A stretch of DNA of 64,000 nucleotides from Chromohalobacter sp. 296-RDG (GCF_029889885.1 NZ_JARANY010000009.1:32603-96602), one strand, 5' to 3'. Shown: positions 17,240-27,005, numbered from the stretch's first letter. The notes: generated from the letters alone by a model not told the origin. Made by a program: numbers and translations.

Positions 17240-18166
17240 ATGCTGACCTATACCCTGAAGCGCCTGCTCATGGCGATTCCTACCCTACTGATCGTGATCA
17301 CGATCTCGTTTTTCCTGATGCGCGTGGCGCCGGGTGGGCCGTTCGACGGCGAGCGCCAGTTACCCCCGGAAATCGAAGCCAACCTCAAGGCGGCGTATCA
17401 CCTTGACGAGCCATTGCCTCAGCAATACCTGCGCTACATGGGCAATCTCTTGCAGGGCGATTTCGGGCCGTCGTTCAAGTACAAGGATTTCTCGGTCACC
17501 GAGCTGATCGCTCAAGGCTTCCCGGTGAGTCTCGAGATCGGCGGCCTGGCAATTCTTCTCGCGCTATTGATAGGCCTCCCGCTGGGCATCATCGCTGCCT
17601 TGCGACGCAACTCGATGATCGATTACACGGTAATGGGCACGGCGTTGGCGGGTATCGCAGTGCCCAACTTCGTGATCGCGCCGATCCTGGCGCTGGTATT
17701 CGGCGTCCTGCTTGCCTGGCTCCCGGCCGGTGGCTGGAACGGCGGCGCCCTACCCAATCTGGTGTTGCCGGTGATCGCCTTGTCGATTCAGCAGATCGCC
17801 TACATCGCACGCATGATGCGCGCTAGCATGATCGAGGTGCTGGGCAGCCACTACATTCGCACGGCGCGCGCCAAAGGACTTTCCGAGCGTCAGGTGATCT
17901 GGCGCCACGCCATTCGCCCTGCACTGCTCCCCGTGACTTCCTACCTGGGTCCGGCGATCGCCGGAATCATCACCGGCTCGGTGGTGATCGAGCAGATTTT
18001 CGGTATCCCGGGCATCGGACGTTACTTCGTTCAGGCCGCGCTCAACCGCGATTACACCCTGGTAATGGGCACGGTGGTGTTCTACGGCGCACTGATCGTG
18101 CTGATGAACCTGCTCGTCGACCTGCTCTATTCCGCGCTCGATCCGCAAATCCGTTATGACGACTGA
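17240..18166 (+). CDS. oppB: oligopeptide ABC transporter permease
   Basis: A 308-residue inner-membrane permease very close to E. coli OppB along its whole length (MLTYTLKRLLMAIPTLLIVITISFFLMRVAPGGPF; GDFGPSFKYKDFSV; LPAGGWNGGALPNLVLP). It has six hydrophobic segments. The EAA loop that docks the ATPase is around YIRTARAKGLSERQVIWRHAIRPAL. It forms a heterodimer with OppC. Confidence 0.95.
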   Translation: MLTYTLKRLLMAIPTLLIVITISFFLMRVAPGGPFDGERQLPPEIEANLKAAYHLDEPLPQQYLRYMGNLLQGDFGPSFKYKDFSVTELIAQGFPVSLEIGGLAILLALLIGLPLGIIAALRRNSMIDYTVMGTALAGIAVPNFVIAPILALVFGVLLAWLPAGGWNGGALPNLVLPVIALSIQQIAYIARMMRASMIEVLGSHYIRTARAKGLSERQVIWRHAIRPALLPVTSYLGPAIAGIITGSVVIEQIFGIPGIGRYFVQAALNRDYTLVMGTVVFYGALIVLMNLLVDLLYSALDPQIRYDD

Positions 18167-18182
18167 CCGGCGAGAAACGACC

Positions 18183-19112
18183 ATGACGACGGAAACCACG
18201 TCCTACAGCGGGCACAATCTACCTCCCGGCAGCCCCAATCCGTCGGCCGAGCCCGACCCCGTGGCGGGCGAAAGCCTCGGACAAGATGCCTGGCGACGGC
18301 TCAAGCAGAACAAGGCGGCGATGGTCAGCCTGATCTTGCTGATCCTCATCAGCACGGTATGCGTGATCGGCCCCTACCTGCTTCCCTGGGGCCTCGCCGA
18401 GGTCGACTGGAACGCCTTCAGCGCCGCGCCGAGCCTCGAGAGCGGCCACTTTCTGGGTACCGATGCCAACGGCCGCGACCTCTTGACCCGCACGCTCTAT
18501 GGCGGCCGCGTATCGCTATCGGTGGCCTTGGTGGCCACCTTCGTCAGCCTGGTGATCGGAGTGCTCTACGGGGCCATCTCCGGCTATGTCGGCGGGCGCC
18601 TGGACAGCGCCATGATGCGCTTCGTCGACATCATGTACTCGCTGCCGTTCATGTTCCTGGTAATCCTGTTGATGGTGGTGTTCGGGCGTAACATCTTCCT
18701 GATCTACGCCGCCATCGGTGCGGTCGAGTGGCTCGACATGGCGCGCATCGTGCGCGGCCAGACACTGGCGCTCAAGCAGCGCGAGTTCATCGAAGCCGCT
18801 CACGCATTAGGGGTCCGCGATCGCAAGATCGTCACCCGCCACCTGATCCCCAACGCCATCGGTCCAGTGATCATCTACGTCACGTTGACCGTGCCCAAGG
18901 TCATCCTGCTCGAGAGTTTCCTGTCTTTTCTCGGTCTCGGAGTGCAGGAGCCGCTGACCAGTTGGGGCGTCTTGATTTCCGAAGGCACCGACATGATGCA
19001 GAGCGCGCCGTGGCTGCTGCTGGTGCCGTCGCTGTTCCTCGCCGTAACACTGTTCTGTCTCAACTTCCTGGGCGATGGGTTGCGCGACGCTCTGGATCCG
19101 AAAACACGCTGA
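18183..19112 (+). CDS. oppC: oligopeptide ABC transporter permease
   Basis: A permease of about 309 residues, partner of OppB. An N-terminal cytoplasmic segment precedes TM1 (KAAMVSLILLILISTVCVIGPYL). The periplasmic loop HFLGTDANGRDLLTRTLYGGRVSLSV is typical of DppC/OppC. The EAA loop is FIEAAHALGVRDRKIVTRHLIPNAIGP. The ATG at 18183 is chosen because GGCGAG precedes it. Another ATG at 18156 would overlap the oppB end by 11 bp and cannot be excluded. Confidence 0.94.
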   Translation: MTTETTSYSGHNLPPGSPNPSAEPDPVAGESLGQDAWRRLKQNKAAMVSLILLILISTVCVIGPYLLPWGLAEVDWNAFSAAPSLESGHFLGTDANGRDLLTRTLYGGRVSLSVALVATFVSLVIGVLYGAISGYVGGRLDSAMMRFVDIMYSLPFMFLVILLMVVFGRNIFLIYAAIGAVEWLDMARIVRGQTLALKQREFIEAAHALGVRDRKIVTRHLIPNAIGPVIIYVTLTVPKVILLESFLSFLGLGVQEPLTSWGVLISEGTDMMQSAPWLLLVPSLFLAVTLFCLNFLGDGLRDALDPKTR

Positions 19113-19119
19113 GGTGACC

Positions 19120-20718
19120 GTGACTGACAACCTGCTTGAAATCGACAACCTGAGCGTCGACTTCCAACTGCCCACCGGGACCGTCTCGGCGGTCCAGGAT
19201 GTGAGCTTTTCCATCCAACCCGGCGAGACGCTGGCGCTGGTCGGTGAATCAGGCTCCGGCAAGTCGGTGTCCTCGACCGCCGCGATGCGACTCTTGCCTG
19301 AGTTAGCCCAAACGTCTGGCGCCATCCGCTTCAAGGGTGAGGACCTGCTGAGCGTCACACCCAAACGCATGCGCCGCATCCGCGGCAATGCCATCTCGAT
19401 GATCTTCCAGGAGCCGATGACCTCGCTCAATCCCTTACAGCGCATTGGAGCGCAGATCGCCGAGGTGCTGGAAAAGCACCTCAGTCTCAATAGGCGTCAA
19501 GCGCGCCCCAAGGTCATCGAACTTCTCGAGCAGGTCGGGATACCCGACCCTTCTCGGCGCATCGACAGCTATCCCTATGAGCTCTCCGGCGGCCAACGCC
19601 AGCGGGTACTGATTGCCATGGCACTGGCCTGCGAGCCGGAGCTTTTGATCGCCGACGAGCCCACCACCGCGCTCGATGTCACCGTCCAGGCGCAGATTCT
19701 GGCGCTGCTCAAGGATCTTCAGGCGCGCTACGGCATGGCGATTTTGTTCATCACCCACGACTTGGGGATAGTGCGTCACTTCGCCGACCGTGTGTGTGTA
19801 ATGCGCCACGGTGAACACGTCGAATCCGGCACCATTAGCGAGGTATTCGGCAATCCCCGACACGATTACACACGCATGCTGATCGAGGCCGACCCCCGTG
19901 GTCGCAAGGCGCCGGTCGACACGACAATGCCAGTGCTTCTGGAAGCGAAGGACGTGCGTGTACGTTTTGCGCTCAAAAAGCACCTGTTGCATGACAACGA
20001 GTACTTCGAGGCGGTACGCGGCATCGACCTGAGCATTCGTCGCGGGCAGACCGTGGGCATCGTCGGTGAGTCCGGCTCGGGCAAGTCGACGCTGGGCAGG
20101 GCGCTGTTGCGCCTGCTCAAGAGTCGCGGCGAGATTCGCTTCGATGGCAGCGATATCGCCACGCTCGATACCGGCAGCATGCGACCGCTGCGTTCACGCA
20201 TGCAGGTGGTCTTCCAGGACCCCTTCGGCTCGCTGTCGCCGCGCCTGACCGTCGGCGAGGTCATCAGCGAAGGCCTGCGTGTTCACTACCCCGAGCTCAA
20301 TCGCCACCAGCGCGAGACGCGAAGAATCGAGACGCTCGAGGAAGTTGCGCTAGACCCGGCGATGCGCAACCGCTATCCCCACGAGTTCTCCGGCGGCCAG
20401 CGTCAGCGCATCGCCATCGCCCGGGCGCTGGTACTCAAGCCGGAATTCCTGTTGCTCGACGAACCTACCTCGGCGCTCGACCGCTCGGTACAGGTCACGG
20501 TGATCGACCTGCTGCGCGACCTGCAGCAAAAGCATGACCTGACCTACCTGTTCATCAGTCACGACCTCTCGGTCGTGCGTGCTCTGGCCGATACCGTGCT
20601 GGTGATGAAGGACGGCCAGGTGGTCGAGCAGGGCACCACCGAGGAGATCTTCGCCAACCCGCGCGAACGCTATACCCAGGAACTGATGAGGGCCGCCTTC
20701 GTCGACGCCGCTGCTTGA
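19120..20718 (+). CDS. oppDF: oligopeptide ABC transporter, fused OppD-OppF ATPase
   Basis: A 532-residue protein carrying two complete ABC domains. Domain 1 (OppD-like) has Walker [12 protein letters not shown], signature [15 protein letters not shown] and Walker [14 protein letters not shown]. Domain 2 (OppF-like, from about residue 270) has [27 protein letters not shown] and [12 protein letters not shown]. Each half ends with the peptide-transporter C-terminal extension ([25 protein letters not shown]). In E. coli OppD and OppF are separate chains. A GTG start at 19120 with GAGGTG upstream is preferred over the ATG at 19075 inside oppC. Confidence 0.93.
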   Translation: MTDNLLEIDNLSVDFQLPTGTVSAVQDVSFSIQPGETLALVGESGSGKSVSSTAAMRLLPELAQTSGAIRFKGEDLLSVTPKRMRRIRGNAISMIFQEPMTSLNPLQRIGAQIAEVLEKHLSLNRRQARPKVIELLEQVGIPDPSRRIDSYPYELSGGQRQRVLIAMALACEPELLIADEPTTALDVTVQAQILALLKDLQARYGMAILFITHDLGIVRHFADRVCVMRHGEHVESGTISEVFGNPRHDYTRMLIEADPRGRKAPVDTTMPVLLEAKDVRVRFALKKHLLHDNEYFEAVRGIDLSIRRGQTVGIVGESGSGKSTLGRALLRLLKSRGEIRFDGSDIATLDTGSMRPLRSRMQVVFQDPFGSLSPRLTVGEVISEGLRVHYPELNRHQRETRRIETLEEVALDPAMRNRYPHEFSGGQRQRIAIARALVLKPEFLLLDEPTSALDRSVQVTVIDLLRDLQQKHDLTYLFISHDLSVVRALADTVLVMKDGQVVEQGTTEEIFANPRERYTQELMRAAFVDAAA

Positions 20719-20741
20719 CTTCAACCTCCCCCTCGTAATTC

Positions 20742-20770
20742 CCGCTGCAGACGTCTTACGTTTGCAGCGG
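20742..20770 (+). terminator. Hairpin after the opp operon
   Basis: A 13-bp stem with one G-U pair (CCGCTGCAGACGT / ACGTTTGCAGCGG) around a CTT loop, 24 bp after the oppDF stop. No T-run follows, but it probably marks the operon's 3' end. Confidence 0.6.
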
Positions 20771-20968
20771 CGGCATTGAATGGCACGACCTTGACATATG
20801 CTAAATACACACTCTGAACTGTGGCGTAGCCTCAACGCGTTCGTCTAGCAAACTTGGCGAGCTACAAAGACATACACGGCTATGTTTGTCGCTGCCAACC
20901 TCTCCGACTACGTTTACACAGGGGATGGCAGCAGCACCGTTCCTAGCAGACTAATGGAGGAGTTTGCG

Positions 20969-21874
20969 ATGAAAGAGACTCAAGACCTTTTCCCGACGCG
21001 CCTGGAACGCAAACTGGGAATGTTCGAGCGCATCGACCCGGTGGTGCATAGCGAAGGCGAGCAACGCAAGGGGCCACTCAGCGAAGCCGAGCTCGACGAG
21101 TTCGAACGCAAGGGCTTCCTATCCTTCGAGGGATTTTTCGGCGAAGACGAGATGGCCGCGTTTCTGGATGAATTGGCCGACTACGAGAACGACGATGACC
21201 TCAAGCTCTCCGAAGGCACCATCCTGGAGCCCAGCAAGCAGGAAATTCGTTCGATCTTCGGTATCCACGAGGTATCCGAGCGTTTCAGCCGCCTGACACG
21301 CGACCCGCGCCTATTGGCGATGGTCCAGCAAATTCTCGGTGGCGATGCCTATATTCATCAGTCACGGATCAACTACAAGCCCGGCTTCAAAGGCAAAGGT
21401 TTCGACTGGCATTCCGATTTCGAGACCTGGCACAGCGAAGATGGCATGCCCCGCATGCGCTCGGTGAGCTGTTCGATCATTCTCACCGAAAACGGAGAAT
21501 TCAACGGCCCGCTGATGCTGGTGCCCGGCTCGCATAATTACTTCGTTCCCTGCGTGGGCCGCACGCCGGAGAACAACTATAAAGAGTCGCTGAAAAGCCA
21601 GGAAATCGGCGTGCCGGACGATGCCAGCCTGCGCGAATTGATGCTCAAGGGCGATATCGAAGCGCCCAAGGGGCCTGTCGGCTCGCTGGTGATGTTCGAG
21701 TGCAACACTCTGCATGGCTCGAATACCAACATGTCGTGCTGGCCACGCAGCAACCTGTTCTTCGTCTATAACAGTGTCGAGAACACGCTGCACAACCCGT
21801 ACTGCGGTAACCGCCCTCGACCCGAGTTTCTCGCCAACCGCAAGGACTGGGGCCCTCTGAAGCCTGTCGGATGA
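20969..21874 (+). CDS. ectD: ectoine hydroxylase
   Basis: A 301-residue Fe(II)/2-oxoglutarate dioxygenase converting ectoine to 5-hydroxyectoine, a compatible solute for salt and heat stress. The EctD signature FDWHSDFETWHSEDGMP contains the iron ligands H148 and D150, and the third ligand H249 is in TLHGSN. The start at 20969 follows GGAGGAGTTTGCG; the frame is open to 20882 but without family similarity. ectABC is not here. A 250-bp leader separates it from oppDF, with TTGACA at 20791 but no good -10, so an alternative sigma or osmoregulated promoter is possible. Confidence 0.95.
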   Translation: MKETQDLFPTRLERKLGMFERIDPVVHSEGEQRKGPLSEAELDEFERKGFLSFEGFFGEDEMAAFLDELADYENDDDLKLSEGTILEPSKQEIRSIFGIHEVSERFSRLTRDPRLLAMVQQILGGDAYIHQSRINYKPGFKGKGFDWHSDFETWHSEDGMPRMRSVSCSIILTENGEFNGPLMLVPGSHNYFVPCVGRTPENNYKESLKSQEIGVPDDASLRELMLKGDIEAPKGPVGSLVMFECNTLHGSNTNMSCWPRSNLFFVYNSVENTLHNPYCGNRPRPEFLANRKDWGPLKPVG

Positions 21875-21946
21875 GACATCGTCAGGGAAGGTAGGGAGCT
21901 GTCTTCGCCAATGACACGGCCTTGAGCATGGCCGGTCACCCTGAAA

Positions 21947-21979
21947 CGATGAACCCCGGCAACTCGCCGGGGTTCATCG
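21947..21979. terminator. Bidirectional terminator between ectD and fadL
   Basis: A perfect 14-bp stem (CGATGAACCCCGGC / GCCGGGGTTCATCG) with an AACTC loop between convergent ectD and the FadL-type gene. Confidence 0.75.
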
Positions 21980-22005
21980 CTATCAATACGGGTTGAAGCC
22001 TCGGT

Positions 22006-23346
22006 TCAGAAACGATAATCCATCGACAGTGCGAAGACGTTGGCGTCGACTTCATAGGTACCGGAAAGATCTCCGCGGGTCGCATTCTCGTTGGTCGGCG
22101 TTGCGTTCTGATCGATATCGCCATCATCACCGAACACGCGCATGTACCCTGCCGTCACACCAAACTCCGACGTCGGCATCCAGGTCGCACCGAGTGTCGC
22201 CCAACGGCGGTCGGCATCCGGTACACGCGGCGTGCGATGCTCGCTGTCCGGAACCGGCGATTCGTCGACCCCCAGCCCCGTTCTCAACATCCACTGCGAG
22301 TTGAGCCGATAGTTGGCCCCGACCGAGAAGGCCCAGGTATCGTCCCAGTTTTCGGTCGTGGTGCTCAGTTCGCGGCCACCAGACTCGACGGTCAGTTCCT
22401 TGAAGCTGCTCCATTCCGTCCATTCAGCGTTCGCCATCAAGGCAAGCCGATCGGTCAACTGATGATAGATGCCCAGGTTGAGGTTGGCCGGAGTGGTGAT
22501 ATCCGCCTTGCCTCCGGCATCTTGTAATGACGAATTCGCCAGCACTTGCTGGCCAACCGGATCGCTAGAGCTGTAATCGACGTCACCGTCCAGCGTCAGC
22601 TCGACTTCTGAGCGGTAGCTGATGCCCAGGCGAGTCCGCTCGGTCGCCTGGAATAACGCCCCCAGGGTATAGCCGTAACCCCAATCATCGCCGGTCACCT
22701 CGGCCATGCCGTCATTAGCACCCGGTGCAGCACCAGGCACACTTGCCAAAGCTCCCTGCCCACCTAGATCGATGGCATTAGACAGAGTAGCGTCAGCATA
22801 CTGGGCACGCAGCCCCACCGCCAAGTTGAGACGATCGGTGGCACGGTAGTTCAGTGTCGGCTGTATATCGATGGTCTCGAGCTCAGTTTCGACAGCGTGA
22901 TAGCGGCCGATCCACTCCTTGTCATACTTCGTCGAGAGGCCATACGGCGCAGAGATCGCAAGACCCAAATCGAACCGTTCATTCAGGCGCGTCTTGAAGG
23001 CAAAGCTGGGCACCCAGGCTTCCTCGCCGCCTTCGCGCGAGCCGCCACGATCATAGCTCACCGGTGATCCGGCTGGGCTCGCCGAGGCATCGGTCAATTC
23101 GAAGTTGGCATCGAGATAGGAAATACCGCCCGCTATTTGAGTGCCCTCGACATTACCGATGGCTGCCGGATTAAAGGTCATGTAACTGACATCCTCGGCA
23201 CCGGCCGCCGCACCTGCCATGGCGTTACCCAATGCCTTGGCGCTCTGTTCACGAACCTGAAAGCCCGATGCGGCAGCCTGACCGGACACCATCACGGCAG
23301 ATGCCAGGGTCACAGCGACAGTGAGCTTGTTGATATTGTTATGCAT
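22006..23346 (-). CDS. fadL: FadL/TodX-family outer-membrane transporter
   Basis: A 446-residue outer-membrane beta-barrel of the FadL family, which moves long-chain fatty acids or hydrophobic aromatics across the outer membrane. A signal peptide ends in AAA|SGFQVREQSAKALGNAMAGAAAGAEDVSYMTFNPAAI; this N-terminal hatch sequence is the family hallmark. The C-terminus VFALSMDYRF ends in the aromatic residue used for barrel insertion. The exact substrate is unknown. It converges with ectD. Confidence 0.9.
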   Translation of the reverse strand: MHNNINKLTVAVTLASAVMVSGQAAASGFQVREQSAKALGNAMAGAAAGAEDVSYMTFNPAAIGNVEGTQIAGGISYLDANFELTDASASPAGSPVSYDRGGSREGGEEAWVPSFAFKTRLNERFDLGLAISAPYGLSTKYDKEWIGRYHAVETELETIDIQPTLNYRATDRLNLAVGLRAQYADATLSNAIDLGGQGALASVPGAAPGANDGMAEVTGDDWGYGYTLGALFQATERTRLGISYRSEVELTLDGDVDYSSSDPVGQQVLANSSLQDAGGKADITTPANLNLGIYHQLTDRLALMANAEWTEWSSFKELTVESGGRELSTTTENWDDTWAFSVGANYRLNSQWMLRTGLGVDESPVPDSEHRTPRVPDADRRWATLGATWMPTSEFGVTAGYMRVFGDDGDIDQNATPTNENATRGDLSGTYEVDANVFALSMDYRF

Positions 23347-23603
23347 GAAAACGTCCTCTTCTGCGGAGACGTGGAGGAGAAAATCTTCTAGATTTTTTGC
23401 CTTTGTCCGAATAATGGCGTGCCTTTTCGTTTTGGCCGATGGGCGTTTTCAAGTCAAGAGCAAACGTTTGTTTTAATCCTGGAAACGCTCATTCTTTAGT
23501 CTTACCAAGACTCTCTTTTCTAGTGTCTTTAACAGCAGGCGGAGTATTTATGTATTTATTTCAATGCATTAAAAGAAGACATTGGAAATAGACTGGATCT
23601 TCC
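23347..23603. other. AT-rich divergent promoter region, no gene seen
   Basis: The 313-bp gap between fadL and the MerR gene is markedly richer in A and T than its surroundings. It contains a 10-bp palindrome CAAACGTTTG (23461-23470) and AGTCAA (TTGACT on the fadL strand, 23452-23457). No open frame with a ribosome site is evident. The rightmost part is the MerR operator described separately. Confidence 0.5.
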
Positions 23604-23635
23604 TTGACCTTTGTGTCACCCAAAGGTTTTAGACT
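23604..23635 (+). promoter_or_regulatory. MerR-type operator/promoter for the merR-copA operon
   Basis: TTGACC (-35) and TAGACT (-10) are 20 bp apart, the over-long spacing of MerR-controlled promoters. Between them lies a perfect inverted repeat ACCTTTG-TGTCACC-CAAAGGT (23607-23627), where a MerR dimer would sit and untwist DNA on metal binding. The regulator gene begins 25 bp downstream, so the operon should be autoregulated. Confidence 0.85.
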
Positions 23636-23659
23636 TGTCTCATCATTCAGGAGGGTGCC

Positions 23660-24097
23660 ATGAAAGTCAGCGATCTGGCCCGAGCCGCCGACGTCACCGG
23701 CGAAACAGTGCGCCATTACACACGCGAGGGGCTACTGCATCCGCAACGCGACCCCGACAACGGCTATCAGCTCTACGATGCCAACGACCTCAATCGCCTG
23801 CGTTTCATCCAGCGCGCACGCACGCTGGGGTTCAGTCTTCGCGAGGTGCGCGAGATTCTCGAGCATGCCGACCATGGCGACTCTCCATGCCCCATGGTGC
23901 GCGACCTGCTGGCCGAACGATTGCCGGAAATTCAATCGCGCATCCGTGAGCTGCAGGCCCTGGCGACGCGCATGGAACACGCTTTGGCCGCCTGGAGGGA
24001 TATGCCGGATGGCACGCCCGACGGCCATAGCTTGTGCCGGCTGATCGAGAGCCTACCCATGGAAAGTGATGACGATTTCTCACGCCAGGCGCCATGA
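23660..24097 (+). CDS. MerR-family metal-responsive regulator
   Basis: A 145-residue MerR activator. The N-terminal winged helix ([24 protein letters not shown]) is followed by the [29 protein letters not shown] dimerisation region. Likely metal ligands are Cys77 (in SPCPMVR), His123 and Cys126 (in [11 protein letters not shown]). CueR has Ser77 and two Cys in a short loop; here position 77 is Cys, as in the divalent-metal ZntR/MerR class, and the first loop Cys is missing. Downstream copA overlaps its end. Expected inducer: Cu(I) from context, but the ligand set leaves this open. Confidence 0.88.
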   Translation: MKVSDLARAADVTGETVRHYTREGLLHPQRDPDNGYQLYDANDLNRLRFIQRARTLGFSLREVREILEHADHGDSPCPMVRDLLAERLPEIQSRIRELQALATRMEHALAAWRDMPDGTPDGHSLCRLIESLPMESDDDFSRQAP

Positions 24098-24120
24098 GCG
24101 CCCCGAACGGAGAACGCAAG

Positions 24121-26871
24121 ATGAGCACAACGGCTCCCCATTCCTTCACCGTGCCCGGCATGAGCTGCCAGGGGTGCGTCAAACGCATGCGCGAGGCTAT
24201 CCAAGCCGGGGATGATCAAGCTGAAGTCACCGGCGAGCCCGATGAAAAGCATCTCGACGTCAGATCATCTCTGGGCGCGGAGCGCCTGAGCGCGTTGCTC
24301 GAGCAAGCCGGTTATCCCCCCGAAACCTCGGCTGCTACAAGCAGCACGCACCATTTCCAAGTGCCCGGCATGAGCTGCCAGGGCTGCGTCAAACGCATGC
24401 GCGAGGCGGTTCAGGCCGAGGACGATCAAGCCGAGGTCACCGGCGAGCCCGATGAAAAGTCTCTCGACGTCAAATCATCTCTGGACGCAGAGCGCCTGAG
24501 CGCGTTGCTCGGGCAAGCCGGCTACCCTCCGGAAACGACGACCAGTGCCGCTGACGACAGCGCATCATCGACGGCCTCGAGCGGCGACCGGCAAGACACC
24601 GAGGCAACGCCCGACGGGGCGCCCGTTCGCCTATCGTTGTCCGGCATGACCTGCGCCGGCTGCGTCAACACCGTTACCCAGGCCTTGAACGCCACGCCCG
24701 GCGTGCGCTCGGCCAGCGTCAACTTCGGCTCGCATACCGCCGAGGTCTTCGGTGACACGCGCCCCCAACAGCTGGTGGATGCCGTTGAAGCGGTCGGCTA
24801 CGGTGCCGAGCCCATCGAGGATCTCGGCCAGGCCGCACGCACCCGTGAGCAAAACGAGGCGCGCGAATATCGCCAACGGCTCCGCGACACCGCATTGGGG
24901 CTCATCCCCGGAGTGCTGCTGATGGGCAGAATGCTGTTCCATCAGCCACAGTTGAGCGGGCCGGAACGCTGGGTCTGGCTGCTGATCGGCGTGGTCACGC
25001 TGGGCATCATGGCCACGGCGGGCCGACGCTTCTTCGTCAATGCCTGGAAGACCTTCCGTCATCATCAAGCCAACATGGATACCCTGATCGCCGTCGGTAC
25101 CGGCACAGCCTGGCTCTATTCGATGACGGTGGTACTGATCCCCGAGGCGATCCCAGTCGCCGCGCGCGGGCTCTATTTCGAAGCCTCGGTGATGATCATC
25201 GGCCTGATCAGCCTCGGCAATGCCATGGAACTGCGCGCCCGGGGGCGTACCTCACGGGCGCTCAATCGCCTGCTCGACCTGCAGGCGCCCACCGCCCGGG
25301 TGATTCGTGAAGGCGACGAGCGCGACATACCGCTCGAAGAAGTCGCCGTCGATGAGCGAATCCGCGTGCGCCCCGGCGAGCGCCTAGCCGTGGATGGTCG
25401 CGTCGAGGAAGGCGACAGCCATATAGACGAATCGATGCTAACCGGCGAGCCCCAGCCCGTCGCCAAGCATCCCGGCGACGAGGTCAGTGCGGGTACGGTC
25501 AACGGCCGTGGCACACTGGTCTATATTGCCACCCGTATCGGCGCCGACAGTCGCCTGGGACGCATCGTCGAGCAAGTGGCCAGCGCCCAGAACTCACGTC
25601 CTCCCATCGGCGCCCTGGCCGACCGAATTTCCGCCGTCTTCGTGCCCAGCGTGTTGATCATCGCCGTCCTCACGGCGCTGGTCTGGTTCAATTTCGGCCC
25701 CGCGCCGCAGTTGGTCCACATGCTGGTTACCGCCACCACCGTACTGATCATCGCCTGCCCATGCGCCCTGGGTCTGGCGACACCGATGTCGACCATGATC
25801 GGCGTCGGCAAGGCCGCCGAGCACGGCATCCTGGTGCGCGACGGCGAGGCACTGCAGACCGCCAGCAAACTGACCACGCTGGTCGTCGACAAGACCGGCA
25901 CCCTGACCGAGGGTCGCCCGCGCGTGACTGCTGCCCAGTGGGCCACCGAGGATATCCACACCGCATTGAGCTGGGTGGCGGCCCTCGAACGCGGCTCCGA
26001 GCATCCCCTCGCCGAGGCACTCGGCGACTACGCCGACCAACAGGGCGCCACGCAGACCGCACTTCCCGAGTTGCGCGAGTTTCAAGCGCTCAGCGGGCGT
26101 GGCGTCACCGCCGTCACCGACACAGGCCAGTCGCTGCGACTCGGCAACGCCGCTCTGATGCACGAAAGCGATGTCGAACTGGGCCAGGCCCAGGCATGGG
26201 GAGCTGAGCTTGAAGGCAAGGCGCAGACACCGCTCTATCTGGCCGCCGACGGGCAGGTGCTGGGCGTCTTCGGCATCAGCGACCCGCTGCGCGAGGATAG
26301 CCGCGAAGCCGTGGCGCGCTTGCAGGCGGACGGCATCGAAGTGGTCATGCTGACCGGCGATAACGCACACACCGCCCGGGCCGTGGCACAAGCGCTGGGA
26401 ATCGCGCGTGTCGAGGCCGAGCTATTGCCCGAGGACAAGCGCGAGATCGTCGCGCGGCTGCAACGCGACGGCCATCTCGTCGGCATGACCGGCGACGGCA
26501 TCAACGACGCCCCGGCCCTGGCGCAAGCCAACGTAGGCTTCGCCATCGGCCAAGGCACCGACGTGGCGATCGAATCGGCGGGCATCACGCTGATGCGCAA
26601 TTCGCTCCACGGCGTGGCCGATGCTATCGAGATCAGCCGCGCCACGCTGCGCAACATCAAACAGAACCTGTGGGGCGCCTTCGGCTACAACGGCCTGGGG
26701 ATTCCCATCGCCGCCGGGGTGTTCTATCCGCTGACGGGAATGCTGCTCTCGCCCATCGTCGCCGCCGTGGCCATGTCACTGTCCTCGGTCACCGTGGTCA
26801 GCAACGCCAACCGGTTGAGGCTTTTCAAATCCACGGCACACAGTGCCAGAACATCCGAGGAGGCCGCATGA
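24121..26871 (+). CDS. copA: copper-exporting P1B-type ATPase
   Basis: A 916-residue Cu(I)-exporting ATPase. Three N-terminal metal-binding domains carry CxxC at C16/C19, C86/C89 (both GMSCQGC) and C178/C181 (GMTCAGC). The TM6 CPC is at 546-548 (IIACPCALG), the phosphorylation motif DKTGTLTEG starts at D590, and [10 protein letters not shown] forms the hinge. YN at 856-857 and MSLSS in the last TMs are the Cu(I)-specific (P1B-1) residues. The start at 24121 has GGAG upstream. An ATG at 24094 overlapping merR is possible. Confidence 0.95.
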   Translation: MSTTAPHSFTVPGMSCQGCVKRMREAIQAGDDQAEVTGEPDEKHLDVRSSLGAERLSALLEQAGYPPETSAATSSTHHFQVPGMSCQGCVKRMREAVQAEDDQAEVTGEPDEKSLDVKSSLDAERLSALLGQAGYPPETTTSAADDSASSTASSGDRQDTEATPDGAPVRLSLSGMTCAGCVNTVTQALNATPGVRSASVNFGSHTAEVFGDTRPQQLVDAVEAVGYGAEPIEDLGQAARTREQNEAREYRQRLRDTALGLIPGVLLMGRMLFHQPQLSGPERWVWLLIGVVTLGIMATAGRRFFVNAWKTFRHHQANMDTLIAVGTGTAWLYSMTVVLIPEAIPVAARGLYFEASVMIIGLISLGNAMELRARGRTSRALNRLLDLQAPTARVIREGDERDIPLEEVAVDERIRVRPGERLAVDGRVEEGDSHIDESMLTGEPQPVAKHPGDEVSAGTVNGRGTLVYIATRIGADSRLGRIVEQVASAQNSRPPIGALADRISAVFVPSVLIIAVLTALVWFNFGPAPQLVHMLVTATTVLIIACPCALGLATPMSTMIGVGKAAEHGILVRDGEALQTASKLTTLVVDKTGTLTEGRPRVTAAQWATEDIHTALSWVAALERGSEHPLAEALGDYADQQGATQTALPELREFQALSGRGVTAVTDTGQSLRLGNAALMHESDVELGQAQAWGAELEGKAQTPLYLAADGQVLGVFGISDPLREDSREAVARLQADGIEVVMLTGDNAHTARAVAQALGIARVEAELLPEDKREIVARLQRDGHLVGMTGDGINDAPALAQANVGFAIGQGTDVAIESAGITLMRNSLHGVADAIEISRATLRNIKQNLWGAFGYNGLGIPIAAGVFYPLTGMLLSPIVAAVAMSLSSVTVVSNANRLRLFKSTAHSARTSEEAA
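24151..24537 (+). repeat. Tandem duplication of the N-terminal HMA domain in copA
   Basis: Bases 24151-24327 and 24361-24537 encode two 59-residue domains, 70 residues apart, that differ at only 6 positions ([16 protein letters not shown] start, QAGYPPET end). The third HMA domain is quite different. Confidence 0.95.
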
Positions 26872-26945
26872 CACTGCTCATCAATCTGATTGGGCTGGCA
26901 TTGATCGCCGGCATCGTCTGGTGGTTCTGGCTATCGCCACGTTGA
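26868..26945 (+). CDS. 25-residue single-span membrane peptide coupled to copA
   Basis: A micro-[23 protein letters not shown] followed by WLSPR. Its ATG overlaps the copA stop (ATGA) and has a consensus GAGGAGG Shine-Dalgarno 4 nt upstream, so it is very likely translated. It is one hydrophobic helix with WW and a short basic end. From memory it resembles the N-terminal membrane anchor of the cupredoxin-like proteins often encoded just after copper ATPases, so it may be a truncated remnant or a stand-alone small subunit. I see no cupredoxin coding remnant after it. Confidence 0.65.
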   Translation: MTLLINLIGLALIAGIVWWFWLSPR

Positions 26946-27005
26946 GATCATTGCCGTGTGATGGCTATGCTGGGAGGCATCGCGTCGCGGTAAACGAGGA
27001 GTGAT

